NCBI RefSeq assembly: GCF_019649055.1
Contig: NW_026570240.1
Coordinates: 1,054,001 to 1,118,000, forward strand
DNA: 64,000 nucleotides
Reading direction: 5' to 3'
From: Paramacrobiotus metropolitanus
Taxonomy: Eukaryota > Tardigrada > Eutardigrada > Parachela > Macrobiotidae
The position numbers were made by a program, and so were the translations under genes. Shown here piece after piece: positions 38,402 through 51,323 of the stretch (its first letter is position 1; each line of letters opens with the position of its first letter). The notes beneath the pieces were generated by a model. That model did not search any database and was not told the origin of the DNA. It saw nothing but the letters and a program-made list of their open reading frames with translations.

Positions 38402-41400
38402 GATGTGTGATCACGTCCACTGCCTGCCAGGTCGTAAGCCACTAACTCTCACTTCGTAAACGCACTGATCAGAGAGCAACTGTTTTGCAGAAATTGATAT
38501 TTCGACCTGAAAAACCCGCAACACCACTTTAATATAACACCATATCACTCCATCTTTCTATTACAGTAAATAAGAAGTCTCTTTCAAAAAAACTTCGTAA
38601 TTGTTCGAGTACACTGTTATGACATAACTCTCATAAGTCAGGTCTGTCAGGATAACTTGATGAACGTGCTACAAATACAAGCCTAAAACAGAAGTCAAGA
38701 TATGGGCATGATAAGCTGTATGATTGTATCGTAATTCTTTTGTAATAGCATTTGCTTGTACAATTTAATAAACAGTTTAAAGAGATATCATGCCTTTTGT
38801 TAGTATTGGCGAGATGGTATTAAAGTATTGTATATTTTATAATATTTTAATGTGCCGTAGGAATTTAAGTACTTATTGTTATTTACTGCAGTGGTAGGGT
38901 TATTCGTACAAAATACTCTAGAATATGGCAAGTATTGAGTATGGCAAGTATTGGCAAGTATTGCTTATCTCTCTGAACTTCGAACCAAAAAAATTGTTAA
39001 AGCAATACCCGACTGGGAATGATAAAGCTGGATATGCTTGAGGTCTGCTGTTAAATGGGATTTTAATGGGATTTTAAACCTGAAACTTATGAATGCATTT
39101 TTTGTCCATTTTACAACGAAAGTATAATGCACAAATCGAAAAGATGCTATAAGTTTTTCACAACATTAACATAATTTTAACCTTTGTCCAAATTTGTCAA
39201 AATTAGCATTTGCCAAAATGTTACAGTAATGTCATCCATGGAACATTTAATAGGTACTTCGTACTCAAAATCCAACATCCACATTGCACAAAGGGATGCT
39301 ATAGTCTTACTACTTAATCATGTAAATATTAAATTTTTTTGTGTACAACGGTGCAACTTTAAAAAAGAGTAAACTCATGATCAATAGCTCATATATCTAT
39401 GTATAAATAGAGGTGCCCAAAAATCTGCTTGCGTGCAGTCTGATGCAGGGAATAGCCGCTGACAATGAGAGCAAACAGTCGTCCACCTTTTGTCACGCTC
39501 ACAAGCCTAAAAAATTGTTCACAAACCTGAATCAAATTGTGGGTGCGGCAATTTTTGTTAACTTTTTGGACTGGAAATTCTTTGATTCACAGTTCACTTT
39601 CAGTCACGCAAAAAAAATGTCCATACCAGATTATGACGTCAACCGGTTCTACCGGTACGGCAAACACTTTTTTGTAAGTGCTTAAAATTACGCCAAAAAA
39701 ATGTACATGACTTTTATATATGCCGCGGTCGGTTGACAGATGCGGGTAGAACATGTGTTTTTCAACTTCTAACGAGACTTGATATGAGTATTGCGGAGAC
39801 TTGATATTTTATATGGTTGCGGAGACGATGAAGCCCAGGCGTGGAAATACTAGTACTTATACAGAAAAAGGGTTCTACAAATCAACATGCACAGGATATC
39901 AGGAGAAAAGCAAACTGCGAAGCCCTTTTTACGTTAGTGTATTTCCACGTCTAGGAGTCTGGAGTACATGATCCATTCCGGCAGGCGGAAATATTTCTTG
40001 TGGATCCTTAATTCTTACGTCAGTAAAAATGACCGTGCTTAGCGTGAATTATAACTAATGTTACGAGCGGTAACGCTTATGAATAACAGAATTTATTCAA
40101 TCATTGATAATCGGATAATCTGCATTCAGCAAGTGGTGGACGCGCCTTTACAGCAAAACGACGAAGTACGCGAGCCTAACAAGTGAAATAATAAATTATT
40201 AGGTGTTATAATATAGTGCTTAAATACAATTAGACAATGCGGACTCACTGTCAGTATAGCATTGCGACTGCAGTAATTCATAGAATAGTGTTAAAGGAAA
40301 GTGCGTTTCATCACTAAACATGGAATTACAGGTTACTTACTTATACAAGTACACCATCTTGTCTACGTCTAGAATATCATATTTTACAGTGATTGATTTT
40401 ATGCCTATAAACCATCTTTTGTGCAGCTTTTGTAGTTTTTATAAAAACACGTGTGCAAGCGATTTTGTCAAAAATAAACAAATAAATAAGAAACAGAACA
40501 ATTTTAACTCAAAATTACAAGAAATCACACTGAAGTAAGACTGCCGACTGCTTGTAGGCTGCTCCAAGAAATGTACGTCGCCAGTGCTTGGGAATCGTGC
40601 TCGGGCTCATTGGGGCATTCGTGTACATGTATCCATATTGATATATAAGGTTTAGGAATGTGGAAAGATTATGTACATGGGGCAAAATTTCAGCTCTGGA
40701 AACAGGAAATATAGGATTTTTGGATGATTGCGGTGTAAGGGAGATAAACTTTCCAATTGTAAGTTATAAGTATAAATCTTTGGGAAGGCATTTCACTCTG
40801 GAGTGAGGCTGCGTGAAACGGGGTTAGCTCAGTATAAGGGCCATACATTCCACAAATAGGCGTGGCAATGGCAATAATAATAATTAAATGTTGTCATCAG
40901 TTAAACCAGTAGCTGCATATGAATATTTGCAGCATTTTGGCAAGAGCGACAATATACTGCTGCAAAAGTCCCGAAAGGAACAATGTGGACATCAGGAATT
41001 ATATAAGCATAATTTAAAGACCGCATATAATTGCGTAAGATTATTAGCAGTACGACACTGCATAAATGAAACTAAATATACGTGGAATATTGAAGGGAAT
41101 CCGTGAAAAGTACTCAGCCAAACTGGACAGTATTAAGGTAACTGGTAAGGGATTGCTTCTGTGGGGACCATTCGATCAAAACCCTCCAAGAGAACAAATA
41201 TCATATTAATTAAGTATCGGTTTGAGTTTATAGGCAAAGTTCGCATTTTCCGCGGGACTTCGGTTCGGGGCAAATGTTAGGCGATTGTTTATTGTGCAAG
41301 GCGATTATTCATCCATTGTGTGCACATCTTAGGACGTTCGCTTCGGGCAACTTGAACTAGCATCGGGCATCATTGTAACAGGATGAGTATATAAAAAAGG

Positions 41401-41524
41401 GTCGGAACAAATGATCCGACATTAATACTGGGATGTGGCTGAAGGATTTTGTTGGAATGACGTTAAAAATGTTTGTGGAAAAAGGATAGGCAACTTGGTT
41501 AAATAAATAGATTAATTGGGCGTG
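38402..41524. other. Intergenic region upstream of POLR3A
   Basis: About 3.1 kb without a gene I can support. The region next to 38401 should carry the POLR3A promoter. A plus-strand open frame at 39413-39685 (90 codons) and others at 40320 and 40888 have no signal peptide, domain or splice context. The sequence is AT-rich. Confidence 0.45.
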
Positions 41525-42547
41525 TCACCTTTGTCTGGAGGGCAAACTTTGGTAAATATCACTTGGCCTCATTTCTAGGAGGGGTGAGACATCAAAGGTT
41601 TGTTTGGTATTAATTAATCCCGAAAGTCGAGATTTGGTTGTTAGTCCGGTAGAGGAAGTATCTCCGGCTAAAAGCTGCCCACCGGAACTGGCTTTGGATG
41701 ACCCTTTATTGGCCTGCAAAAAAATCCACTTTCAGAAATAATCCGGCAAGCAAATGCAATGCCGACAAAAAGGTTTGTGGAACTTGTCAAGCTTAGGTTT
41801 TACTGATTTTCAGGTAAAGTCATATATCTACAGTAACCGCTCATACGCACGCTCATAAGGGATAATCTGGCTAAAAGCATTTCCATTTGGGGATCGGGAG
41901 GACTTGCGCAATAACCCATAAGCGTTTTCATACTGCAAGCTTTGTGACAGCACTCTTGAGTGAGGCTATTAGAGACGTCACCGGCTTTTCCATCAGGATC
42001 GGAATCTAAAGTTTTCAAAGATTATTACTACATAAATAAAATCACTTTTTATTGTACCCTAATACACTATCATCATATCAATTGGCACCAACTTTTGAAT
42101 CTTTAAAAGAAACACCGTTATAACTGCCAAGATCAGTCTGCGAGTTAAAATGACACGATACAAATAAATTGTGAAAAACGATGCAGATTTTTCAGAAAAT
42201 ACCGAGTGACCTTTAAAGCAAAATTTAATAAAAAATCGGATCTCCTCTTAAGATTTGCTGGATTGTTATTATGATTGCTTCTATGGCGCTTTCTATCTTT
42301 GATTAGGCGACAAAAATGCTTTACTATTAACGTAACAATATAAATAATAATAAGTATTATTACTTTACTTATTATTGCGAGTACCTAGACGCGGTCGATA
42401 TTTCCCTCTGCACAACAGTTTTAATGTATCCGCCAGTCCGGTGCCACAGAATTTTCTTTCGGCAAAACTGAAGGAATAAAGTGACGAGAGGATTATCAAG
42501 AAAAAATGCAAATGTTGTAGGAGATGCCGGAAATGGCAGATGAGCAT
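41525..42547 (-). CDS. IGF-like insulin-superfamily peptide with C-terminal extension (3 exons, about 168 aa)
   Basis: Exons: 42385-42547, 41851-42005, 41525-41713; total 507 nt, phases close. Residues 1 to about 29 are a signal peptide (core LHFFLIILSSLYSFSFA). The B domain follows at once as FCGTGLADTLKLLC, the invariant C-G...C-X11-C form. The C domain is short (about 27 residues, RGKYRPRLDSDPDGKAG...) and has no dibasic KR/RR/RK cleavage site. The A domain is canonical: ECCHKACSMKTLMGYC, that is C-C-x3-C-x8-C. After it comes ASPPDPQ, resembling the D domain of IGFs, and a tail of roughly 85 residues. Six insulin-family cysteines are present. The third exon uses the donor GTGCGT at 41845-41850. 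An alternative donor slightly downstream (TCAGTAAAA) would give a shorter tail ending near 41660. Secreted growth-factor or hormone function is inferred from the family. Confidence 0.87.
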
Positions 42548-45500
42548 GTTGAACTGGGAGAAATATGACTGTTGGGTGTGTTTGCGATGACCCTTCCTGA
42601 CGATGTCAGCAAATCTTTGGCCACAACGAGATGTATCTGAAATGGTAAACATTCTATAATTATAACAGATACTAAGTATTGTTTTGAACAAAAAATAAGA
42701 CCTTATCAATATGCGATTTGTGCATGTAATATTTTCTTTAAATGATTAACTGGAAGGTGAGCCGTATGGATTTTCATAAAAGATTTCGCCTTTTCGAATC
42801 GAAGATATTACTGTATCTCCATGGCCAAAAAAATTGACCGCAACAGTTTATATTGCTTGTTTTTTTGTCTAGGATTTTGCACTGTATTTACAACACCACA
42901 AGCTTCAGTATTGAAGCAAACGACATTTACTCTTATCTTCTAAGTTGCACATATGTTTCTTGTCACTTATAATCATTTATGTATTGCAGATCATAATCAG
43001 GTGAATGTCACCGTCTCATAAATAATGTAAACTTTCACATTTTTAATATTGTTCGACAGCATCTACCCCGCATTTGGGCAAAGTCTTTCGATTCCTGCTG
43101 ATTCTAAGAGCAACTTTGTTATTTGCAAAATGTATAGCAAAATTAGCCAAAAAGTTATCTAATCTTATTTTTGCAGCCATGTGAACATATCAACAACTCA
43201 GTATTTACCGTAACTGTCGTTGATTTGACGCGGTAGGTAAATAATATATCTACAAAGTTATCGTGTTAAGTTGAACTGTTAACCATGCATTTTTGCTATT
43301 ATTCTGGCAACAATATTGCCGCCTAGTCAATTACTACCCGTTACAAAAGACAGTTAGCGCGAGTACCGACGTGTAGTAATATTCTGCACCGGCTTATAAA
43401 GTACGTATATAGAAATTAATCTGTATTCCATGCTGAATTATTTTACATTTGGTAAAAAATAATAATAGTGCATTAATTATCCGGGGAGCTGCATAAACTG
43501 TGTGAAAACATATACCTAGGCTTAGTGACTGATGCGCATTCTACCTGTAATCATGAAACCGCAAAGAGGTCATGGTGCTCAAATTACTGTCGACTAGATT
43601 CCACTCCGCAGAAGGCATAAAAAATACAAGTATAGTAAACGAATGAATGCCAACTGTGACACGTTAACGCTTAGGTCGCGCCGTCTCGATAAAATTGATA
43701 ACGGAACTCAAAATTCCTTTGAGCCAGATAACAGTGACTTGAAACCGCATTGCAAAAGCTTGCCCATTTCACAAATCCTAAAAACAGCTGCCGCAATTTT
43801 TTCCAATATATACTACCGCACGATTAAACATAATCACACCGATAAATTTTTCCACAGCGTAGTACTACACTACACAAGCTCGTTATTACTATTCATTATA
43901 CAATTGTATGAAAACACAAGTGCATCGATGTGACTGTATGACCATGCAGTCACCATGTATATGCGGCCGGCATTTTATGGTGTCGTACAAATTCTGGAAC
44001 CAAGTTAATATCTTCAAACACTTTGTATACAGTGATCGAGTATTTGAATACATTCCCGCTAAAACTGTTTACCATCCTGTAGTTATTATCAGCGGTTGCT
44101 GGCGATTTCCCGGATCGTTTAACACATAGTTATATTCGCGGTGACCTAAAATACTTTTGTTGACCTTAGCCGCCCGGCCATCCCAGTTGTCACTTGTGAG
44201 CCGCGTGATTTACCGCATTTGAAAACGTATTAGGGAGAAGAAACCGCTTTCACTGCCCGTGATCCCATCCCCTTTTTACAAAATGCTCCTTTTACGGGTC
44301 AATGTAATTCGCGGTAAACAACTTGCGATTTCCTATTCTCCACACGCCGAACATACATACAGCAGACTTAATTCGATGAAAAGGGTGTTTCCCATTTGTT
44401 CACTGTGCAGCTGCTGGTGAACATTGCATGTCTTAATTGTAATTTCGAGAGAATCTAGGAAAACGATAGAATGTGAACGAATTTTGCAAATACAAAACGT
44501 TCTCTACCTTTGCTCTAATTTTTCGTCAGCGGCAGTAAGCCCGTAACCATGATAAGAATAATAATTCGTACCCACTTTGCTGAAGTGCAGTTTTCTGACG
44601 TTCATAATTACTTCCGCTTTGCACGTCTTCAGTTAGACAAGTACAATGGTTCAGCTCTTAAAATTATATTTGTTACAGTGGTTGGTTTTGGGAAGGAAAA
44701 GCAGATAACTTTGCTTCAGGGATAGGTTGTATTTATTGGCCGCATTAATAGTTACAGTATTATTTTATTTGGCAGCAAACTTGCGTTAATTTTGTGTATT
44801 GAAGATGCGAAGAAGCAGCAGTTATTGTGTAAAACTGCACGCAAAAAGTTGATCTTTGCTTGCCAGATACGTAATACATGGCGGATTGGTAGGTGAATAT
44901 TGTTTCCATTGTAAGTATTGAGCTTGAGATGTGATTTTACAGGTTTACAACACGCACAGAATGTTGTAAACATCATGCACAAAATGTTCTAAAAAGCATT
45001 AACTGCAGCACCAACTGTTATAAATATGATTTTGGTAACATTTTGGTAGATTGAGAAAAACTATTGTGGTTGACCTTTCGTACTTATACACCCTTGTTGC
45101 GTACGCTGCTCTCACGTACCTTCGTGTGGAGGGGTTGATCCCTTGTGGTTAACCTTTTGGTCCTTGTGGACGTAGTCAGATCTTGGGCATCCCGGCAATC
45201 AACCACTAACGATGTGAACCGAGGCGTCATCACACGGAAAACTCAGGCGCGGCCAAGTCCCGGCATATGCGAGTTGTAAAACGATTGAGAGTTGTCAACA
45301 AAACTTATGGCCTGTACGTGACGCTAACAGTTCATAATACCTTTTCACCAAAAACACGAAGAAAAAACAATTGCCTAATTAAGTAAAGGGCCCTTTATTA
45401 AGGTTCTAAATAACTACACCAATGATATCTTAATGAAGAACGATACATAGTACTATAACAGAAAATATGACTAGTACAATGTAGACATGACTGCATCAAG

Positions 45501-47996
45501 TTATTACTGCAGAATAGGAAATCAAAATGAAAACTACTGTATATATAGTCATTTTCAGGCCGCGTCAAAGACTCGCAGAATGAAACTTGCGTATTCCTGG
45601 GTATTATTAATAATATCTCAGGGATTACTTCTGCCGTCTGTGGCCGTACCGGCAACGCGTACCGCCTAATATATCGCGCGTCACATTTTTTCCTGAAATC
45701 GGGATGGAGCCAATAAGCAGCTGCCAATGGGACGGGATCATATTTGTGCGCATTAACCGTGGTCTGTTAAACAAGCACTTATTACACAATTGGCCTTTTT
45801 CTGTGGACTCCGGGGCCCAAAGCGTGACTTACGGACAAATGTTATGTCCCGAAACGCCGCATCTTTGGAAGTCACCGCATCGAAGAAACACGCACTAATT
45901 AGAGACTGTTTACGACAATTGCTCTTACAAAGAACATGAGCTGACGCTATTCTAGGACCTCAAGCACTTAGCTGTTTTAATTAGCGGTATGTACGCGAAC
46001 CTCTCGTTGTGACGGCGCAACAATTTATTCAATCTAATATTAGCTCTTTAAATGTCGCGTTATTATGGATACATGGGACACAGCAGCAGATACAGAAAAA
46101 AATGATAAAATAATATATTCCGATATTTCGATTAAACTACTCGTACCATCTTGACCCTTTCGACGATACACCTGTGCAGTTTCTGAAGTTATTTATCATT
46201 TATCATATCAATCAATGTAGAAACGTTTCGTTTTTGTAAAGTATTAACTAAATACTGATAGGATTTATGATTAGCACTTGAGTGTACGCATGCTACGGTA
46301 GATGATACCGTGTATACCCATGACAAGTTCTAGCGGCTGCAAAAATTTTGTATATAAAAATTCCGTGGCGATCACAATTCTAAGATTTCTTTCCGTTAGC
46401 AAACAAATCAGCACAAACATTGTTCTTGCTGACCTTTAGGTATTTTTAATTGCAATGCACGATTAAAATGTTTGACCTTTTGTTTTGCGTTTGTTATCTT
46501 TCTTTGCTGATAATATGAGTGATCAAGAATCCAGTATCACTAACACCAACTCAGAAAGTTATCAAGTTACAATCGAATGGCAATGCGACTTCAGGTTTGA
46601 CGGTGTCGTGAATTACTTGAAATATGCACTATTATCACAATTTCGGTTTGACTATTGCACTCTGCTACTGCTGCTCTTGTTGTTCTACTACAATAGCTGC
46701 ATACGCTCATGCACGCCGTTTTAACAATTACTTACTTGTTGAATACATGCTGCTGTCATTTTTATTACGCAAATTGGGTAAAAATGCAATTAATAATTAT
46801 ATTCTGTTGTACGGTTGGGCCCTGCAGGAACAAAATTTTACTTTAGTGCCGACAATATTTACCACAAGAACATGCATTGCATGCTTATATGGAACGGAAA
46901 TTGCGCTCCACATCCATGTACGGTCATATTACAACAACATCCCAATTAAACCTACGTACGGATGCATTTCTTGCATAGACGGACGATTAGGACATATTTT
47001 AAGTCAATATTGTGAGCAGCGCAAAACATGCAAAACTTATTAACTGATGGTTTAGGTAGTAACAAAATTTAATAACCGGTGAAATAATTAAGTATTTTGA
47101 GCTTCTTGGGAATCTTCCAGTATTTAAAAACCGATACAGTATTTAATATTTATCATGCAGGCGCACGCTAATATTGCACAACGACAGAGTAAGTACTTGC
47201 ACCAGCAACGCAAAAATAACCAGCATCGATATAAGTAGTCTGACAGTACTCGTACTCTGTATGTTGCTTGTCTACAGTACTCACACTTAGTTATAAAGCA
47301 TGAGTAAGTAATGGTGTAAAGCGCAGATCTTTTTATCGGACTCACATTATAAAAGCACTACAGTAGTTAAAGGTCTTACGCCAAGACGTACACTGTGGAA
47401 CAATACCAGTGGTTATAAAACAAGATTGAACGAACCTATATGCAGCAGCTTTTTTCATCAGCTGGAAATTTGTCGTACTGATGTTTTTTTTAATTTGTAC
47501 AAATAATAGACTACGGTTCTCTGCGACTCTCTTTGTACAAATTAACGAAATACCACCCTAGCCCTTCTTTATTGAGTTAACACCTATATGGATATTACGC
47601 CTGATTGAGGTGTACGCCGAGTATTATCACAGCACAGATATTATGCATAATATAATACGTGCAGACTTGCACAAGAATGACAAGTATCAACAGTTCAAAA
47701 CCTCATGAAAAATCCAAAGAAACTTTATAATTGTCTTTGTTTGTGAGCCCTTGTAACCGCGATATAGATCTTACGTTATGGAAATTCGTAAAACATGTTG
47801 GTGACTGACAACATCCGACAGATTGAGATCTAATTTTCACATGAGCGCTACGCTTGATTGCTGTATTGCAAACGTGCATCTACGAACGAGTATATATATA
47901 ATGTCCTTATACCGGTATTTAGTGTGCGTTGGTAGGTAAGGGTAACACACTTGGATTGCCATGCTGCGCCACGGCGCCAGCTTATATATTACAAGC

Positions 47997-48025
47997 TCAA
48001 CCTCGGCCTCCGGCCTCGGTTGAGA
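47997..48025. repeat. Imperfect GC-rich palindrome
   Basis: CTCAACC ... GGTTGAG flank CCTCGG/CCTCCGG/CCTCGG repeats, giving a possible small hairpin in otherwise AT-rich DNA. It carries no flanking signature of a known element. Confidence 0.55.
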
Positions 48026-48249
48026 ATTTTTAGAACTGAAGAAAGATTTAGGAAGCGGAATTTATTTGGATCGGAAAAGCGGTTTGTTTTGGACTACACA
48101 CGTTCCGTTAATAATAAGTTATAACGGAACATGTATACATATACTTCTATTTATGGAAGTGTCATCGCTAAAATCGTCATCTACAAAGAAGGTTGAGACA
48201 AATAACATATCAGCAAAAAATGTTATTAATAACTTATCAGCCAAACCCT

Positions 48250-48541
48250 CCTCCTCTGTCTAACCAAAAAAATTTTTTTTTTCCGTCTAACCGCCGAAAA
48301 TCCCATTCTCTCTGTCTATCCGACGAAAGTCCATGCCCCTGTGTTCTAACAGGCGAAAATTCTTGTGCTTCTATCTGACCGGCGAAAATCTTTGTACTTT
48401 TATCTGACCGGCAAAAATCCCTGTACTTCTATATGACCGGCGAAAATCTGTGTACTTCTATCTGACCGGCGAAAATTCCTGTACTTCTGTCAGACCGGCG
48501 AAAATCCCTTCCCCTCTGTCTCACCGGCAAGAATACCTTTA
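48250..48541. repeat. Minisatellite, 29-bp unit, about ten degenerate copies
   Basis: The core CTGACCGGCGAAAATC plus a spacer like CCTGTACTTCTAT recurs at 29-bp steps in the central copies, for example those starting GACCGGCGAAAATCTTTG and GACCGGCAAAAATCCCTG. Outer copies (GTCTAACCGCCGAAAATC, TCACCGGCAAGAATAC) are more diverged. There is no coding potential and there are no CRISPR-like unique spacers of constant length. Confidence 0.9.
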
Positions 48542-49257
48542 GAAATTATATCTTCCAGTCGGGAATTTGCGGATTACAGGGACATTTATTGTGCTCATCG
48601 TATTCCCTTCTTTTTTGTAATAATACGTACTTATGTTAGTTGTTGTATGTACCCTGCCCGTTAGGGTAGAGTTATCCTTTTCTTTTTTCCGCCAATGAAA
48701 TGAAATGCCGCTCACATACTAATGTTATACTAAGTGTTAGCAGTTTTGTTCGAAAAGTTATATATTTCCGCTAATCAGCTATCAGTTACCTTATGTTAAG
48801 CCAATCAGCGAAATTCTGTTATAGTTGTTTTTAAGATGTCCGTATTTGTTACTGTTCCTTATCCCGTTATTCAAGCTGTTCTTTTAGAGAAGACGTCTTT
48901 TTGCATTATATCTTATTGTATCAAAGAAAGGAAAAACCATTTTTTGTTTAGGTGTTTTTATGATTTTCACATTTGTTCAATGTCCTTTCCGTTTTTTTTG
49001 GAAAAATAATGGCTTTTGCTTTGCTTTACAATAGTTTTTGTGGATTCTGATTGGATATGCTGAGTAATGATCCCTGCTTGGCTGTACGTAGTACGTATAC
49101 GGGATGATCCCGTAATGTGGTGCCAATCGCATTCTGTGCCAAATAAAACAGGCAATAATGAAAATTTGTTTAGAAAACTTTTTGAAATTTTATGTCCACG
49201 ATTCTGGCAACTGAGATCGCCTGTTTCTTCCTACGCGATTTTACGAATTTTTCAAGT

Positions 49258-49742
49258 TAAGCTGTGAAATGGGTGTTGGGCTGTTTAGGCTTCCAGAAAG
49301 GGTAAAGAAACGGCGTTGGTAGTATCGTTATGATCTTAGGATGTTGCTATGCCACAACGAAACAGCCAATTAGCGAAATTTGTTTCGAAAACGTTTTCGA
49401 AATTCCATTAAGGAGAGTTTGGTAATTGAATTTGCCTATGCCAATCTACAGGATTAAGCTGTGAAAATGGGTGTTAGGCTGTTTAGGCTTCCATAAAGGG
49501 TAAAGAAACGGCGTTGGTAGTATCGTTATGATCTTAGGATGTTGCTATGCCACAACGAAACAACCAATTAGCGAAATTTGTTTCGAAAACGTTTTCGAAA
49601 TTCCATTAAGGAGAGTTTGGTAATTGAATTCGCCTATGCCAATCTACAGGATTTTACGAATTTTTCAAGCTATCGTGTGAAAATGGGCGTTGGGCGGTTT
49701 AGATTTCCATAAAGTGGAAAGAAACGGCGTTGGTGGGATTGT
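49258..49742. repeat. Tandem array with a unit of about 197 bp (two near-identical copies plus partial ones)
   Basis: AAGCTGTGAAA at about 49258 starts a unit that repeats from about 49455 with very few changes (GGTAAAGAAACGGCGTTGGT and GAAATTTGTTTCGAAAACG in both). A third, truncated unit starts near 49674 (GTGTGAAAATGGGCG) and ends by about 49742. A more diverged partial copy lies around 49150-49260. No open frame spans it. Confidence 0.88.
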
Positions 49743-51323
49743 TAGTATAATATGTGCGTGCATCCTGCACATCTGACAATGTGAATCCGATCCTGTAAGC
49801 GGCGCATTACAGTCTGAATTTATTTTTTCGCACCAGTTCAAGTGGCAAGTTCATCTGTCAAGTAAGTGTCAGACAATGCCGTATCTGTCAATATCCGATG
49901 TACTCACAATAAAGAAGCAGTTAGGTTAAATGTGATTACGAAGTACTATTGCAACCATCTGCGGCATTAAGTGTGGGCGTAATCTTCCACCTCGTACAAA
50001 GATGCAGTTTGTGGAACCTTGATACCGGCTCAAGTTTCACTGGCCACAGCGCGTAGCTGCAAAAACGGGAAACATGAGCAACATCTTAATGTTGTTAAAG
50101 ACCACAATACAACAAAGTGAGAGCTTAACCTCGCGTATTTGCAGAGAATTCCTAAATCTGTGCATGTTGACAACACATAAATCGTTTTACCTTGGGCCAA
50201 AAATCGTAAAGTACTGTAATACGGTAATGCACATTGTTACAAAATTTGTTTGATTATTAGCAATTAGCTGAATTACTTCTTGCACTAGCTGCAACTGTAT
50301 TCTGTAATGGTATGCTAAGTTTAAATTGTTTTACTTTGTACGATCACTTGAGCGACACTATCACAAAGGTTGCTGCAACACTCACTTATGCCACCATGCA
50401 CGTTAAGTACCAAGTAGTATTAGTACCTGTACGAAAAAGAATATTTGCGATCGCACTGTTTTTTGCTCGGATCTGTTGGTCAATCTGTCATCCAATTGCC
50501 AGTTAAGTATTGGTGCTCTTTGTGCACGGTTGTTTTACAACAAATCTGCAACGGAAGCGCAGCAACGATGACCCTAAGCTGCAGGCTAATCGGTGCCGTA
50601 CGACATTGAATCTGACTAAAATTTATCTGTTCACTACAGCGTATTACAATGAGATCTGGCGTAACGCCGCAGCGGTCATGACGCCCACGCTTTGTGGCGT
50701 TATTTTGATTTGAAGTGTGATGTTACTTACGACCAGACAATGGAATTACTGGCTGTATTATCACTAGAAACCTGCTTATTATGTGGAGTTCTTTTTATTA
50801 TGCGCACTTATTGTACGGCGTAAATTGGTACGTTTTTTACCGTGAGGACTTCAGCGATCAGATTCTGTCCATATGTATGTAATCATGCCCCAGAAAATGA
50901 TGTACTGCTTTGATGTGTGTGTTATAACTGAAGAGTGCTCATCCAAAGATTCTGCGGATGTTTACCTATGATTGTGAGCATTATAGCTAATTGCTGCCAT
51001 TGTTGGTACAATAATAGGATTATAAGATACGGTAATTTTGCTGCCAGATTCTTGGTTTACATAATATGTACATCAATCTGCTCACTCCGTTCTGAGATGC
51101 TCTGGCAAGTTAGTTTAAGATTTATTCATTTGTGTAAAGAAAATGGTGCAGCAATTAATGGTTTTTGGTTGCCTCTTATGATTTATAATGATTATAATGT
51201 TGGTAACTGAAAGAATCTGATCTGACAGACTGACAATGCCTAATAGGATGTAACCGATTAGATTTCACGCGCCGTATAACTGGATTATTGCGGACATACC
51301 CTACCTAGCTTCTCGGTAATTGA

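Larger units (their letters stand above)
42548..51323. other. Gene-poor region of about 8.8 kb
   Basis: I find no conserved gene in this stretch. It holds a 29-bp minisatellite (48250-48541), a tandem array of about 197 bp (49258-49742) and a short GC-rich palindrome (about 47997-48025). The longest open frames are plus-strand 46624-47043 (139 codons) and 43643-43933; neither shows domains or splice context. A short frame at 45580-45669 encodes a signal-peptide-like sequence. TACTCGTA copies lie at 46138 and 47247. No tRNA-like cloverleaf was recognised. Confidence 0.5.

Noticed and set aside
46624-47043. 139-codon plus-strand open frame in the gene-poor region
   Set aside because: No domain, signal peptide, codon bias or splice context; consistent with chance in AT-rich DNA.
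48250-48541. CRISPR-like regular repeat pattern
   Set aside because: Units are contiguous 29-bp tandem copies without unique spacers, in a eukaryotic genome. It is a minisatellite.
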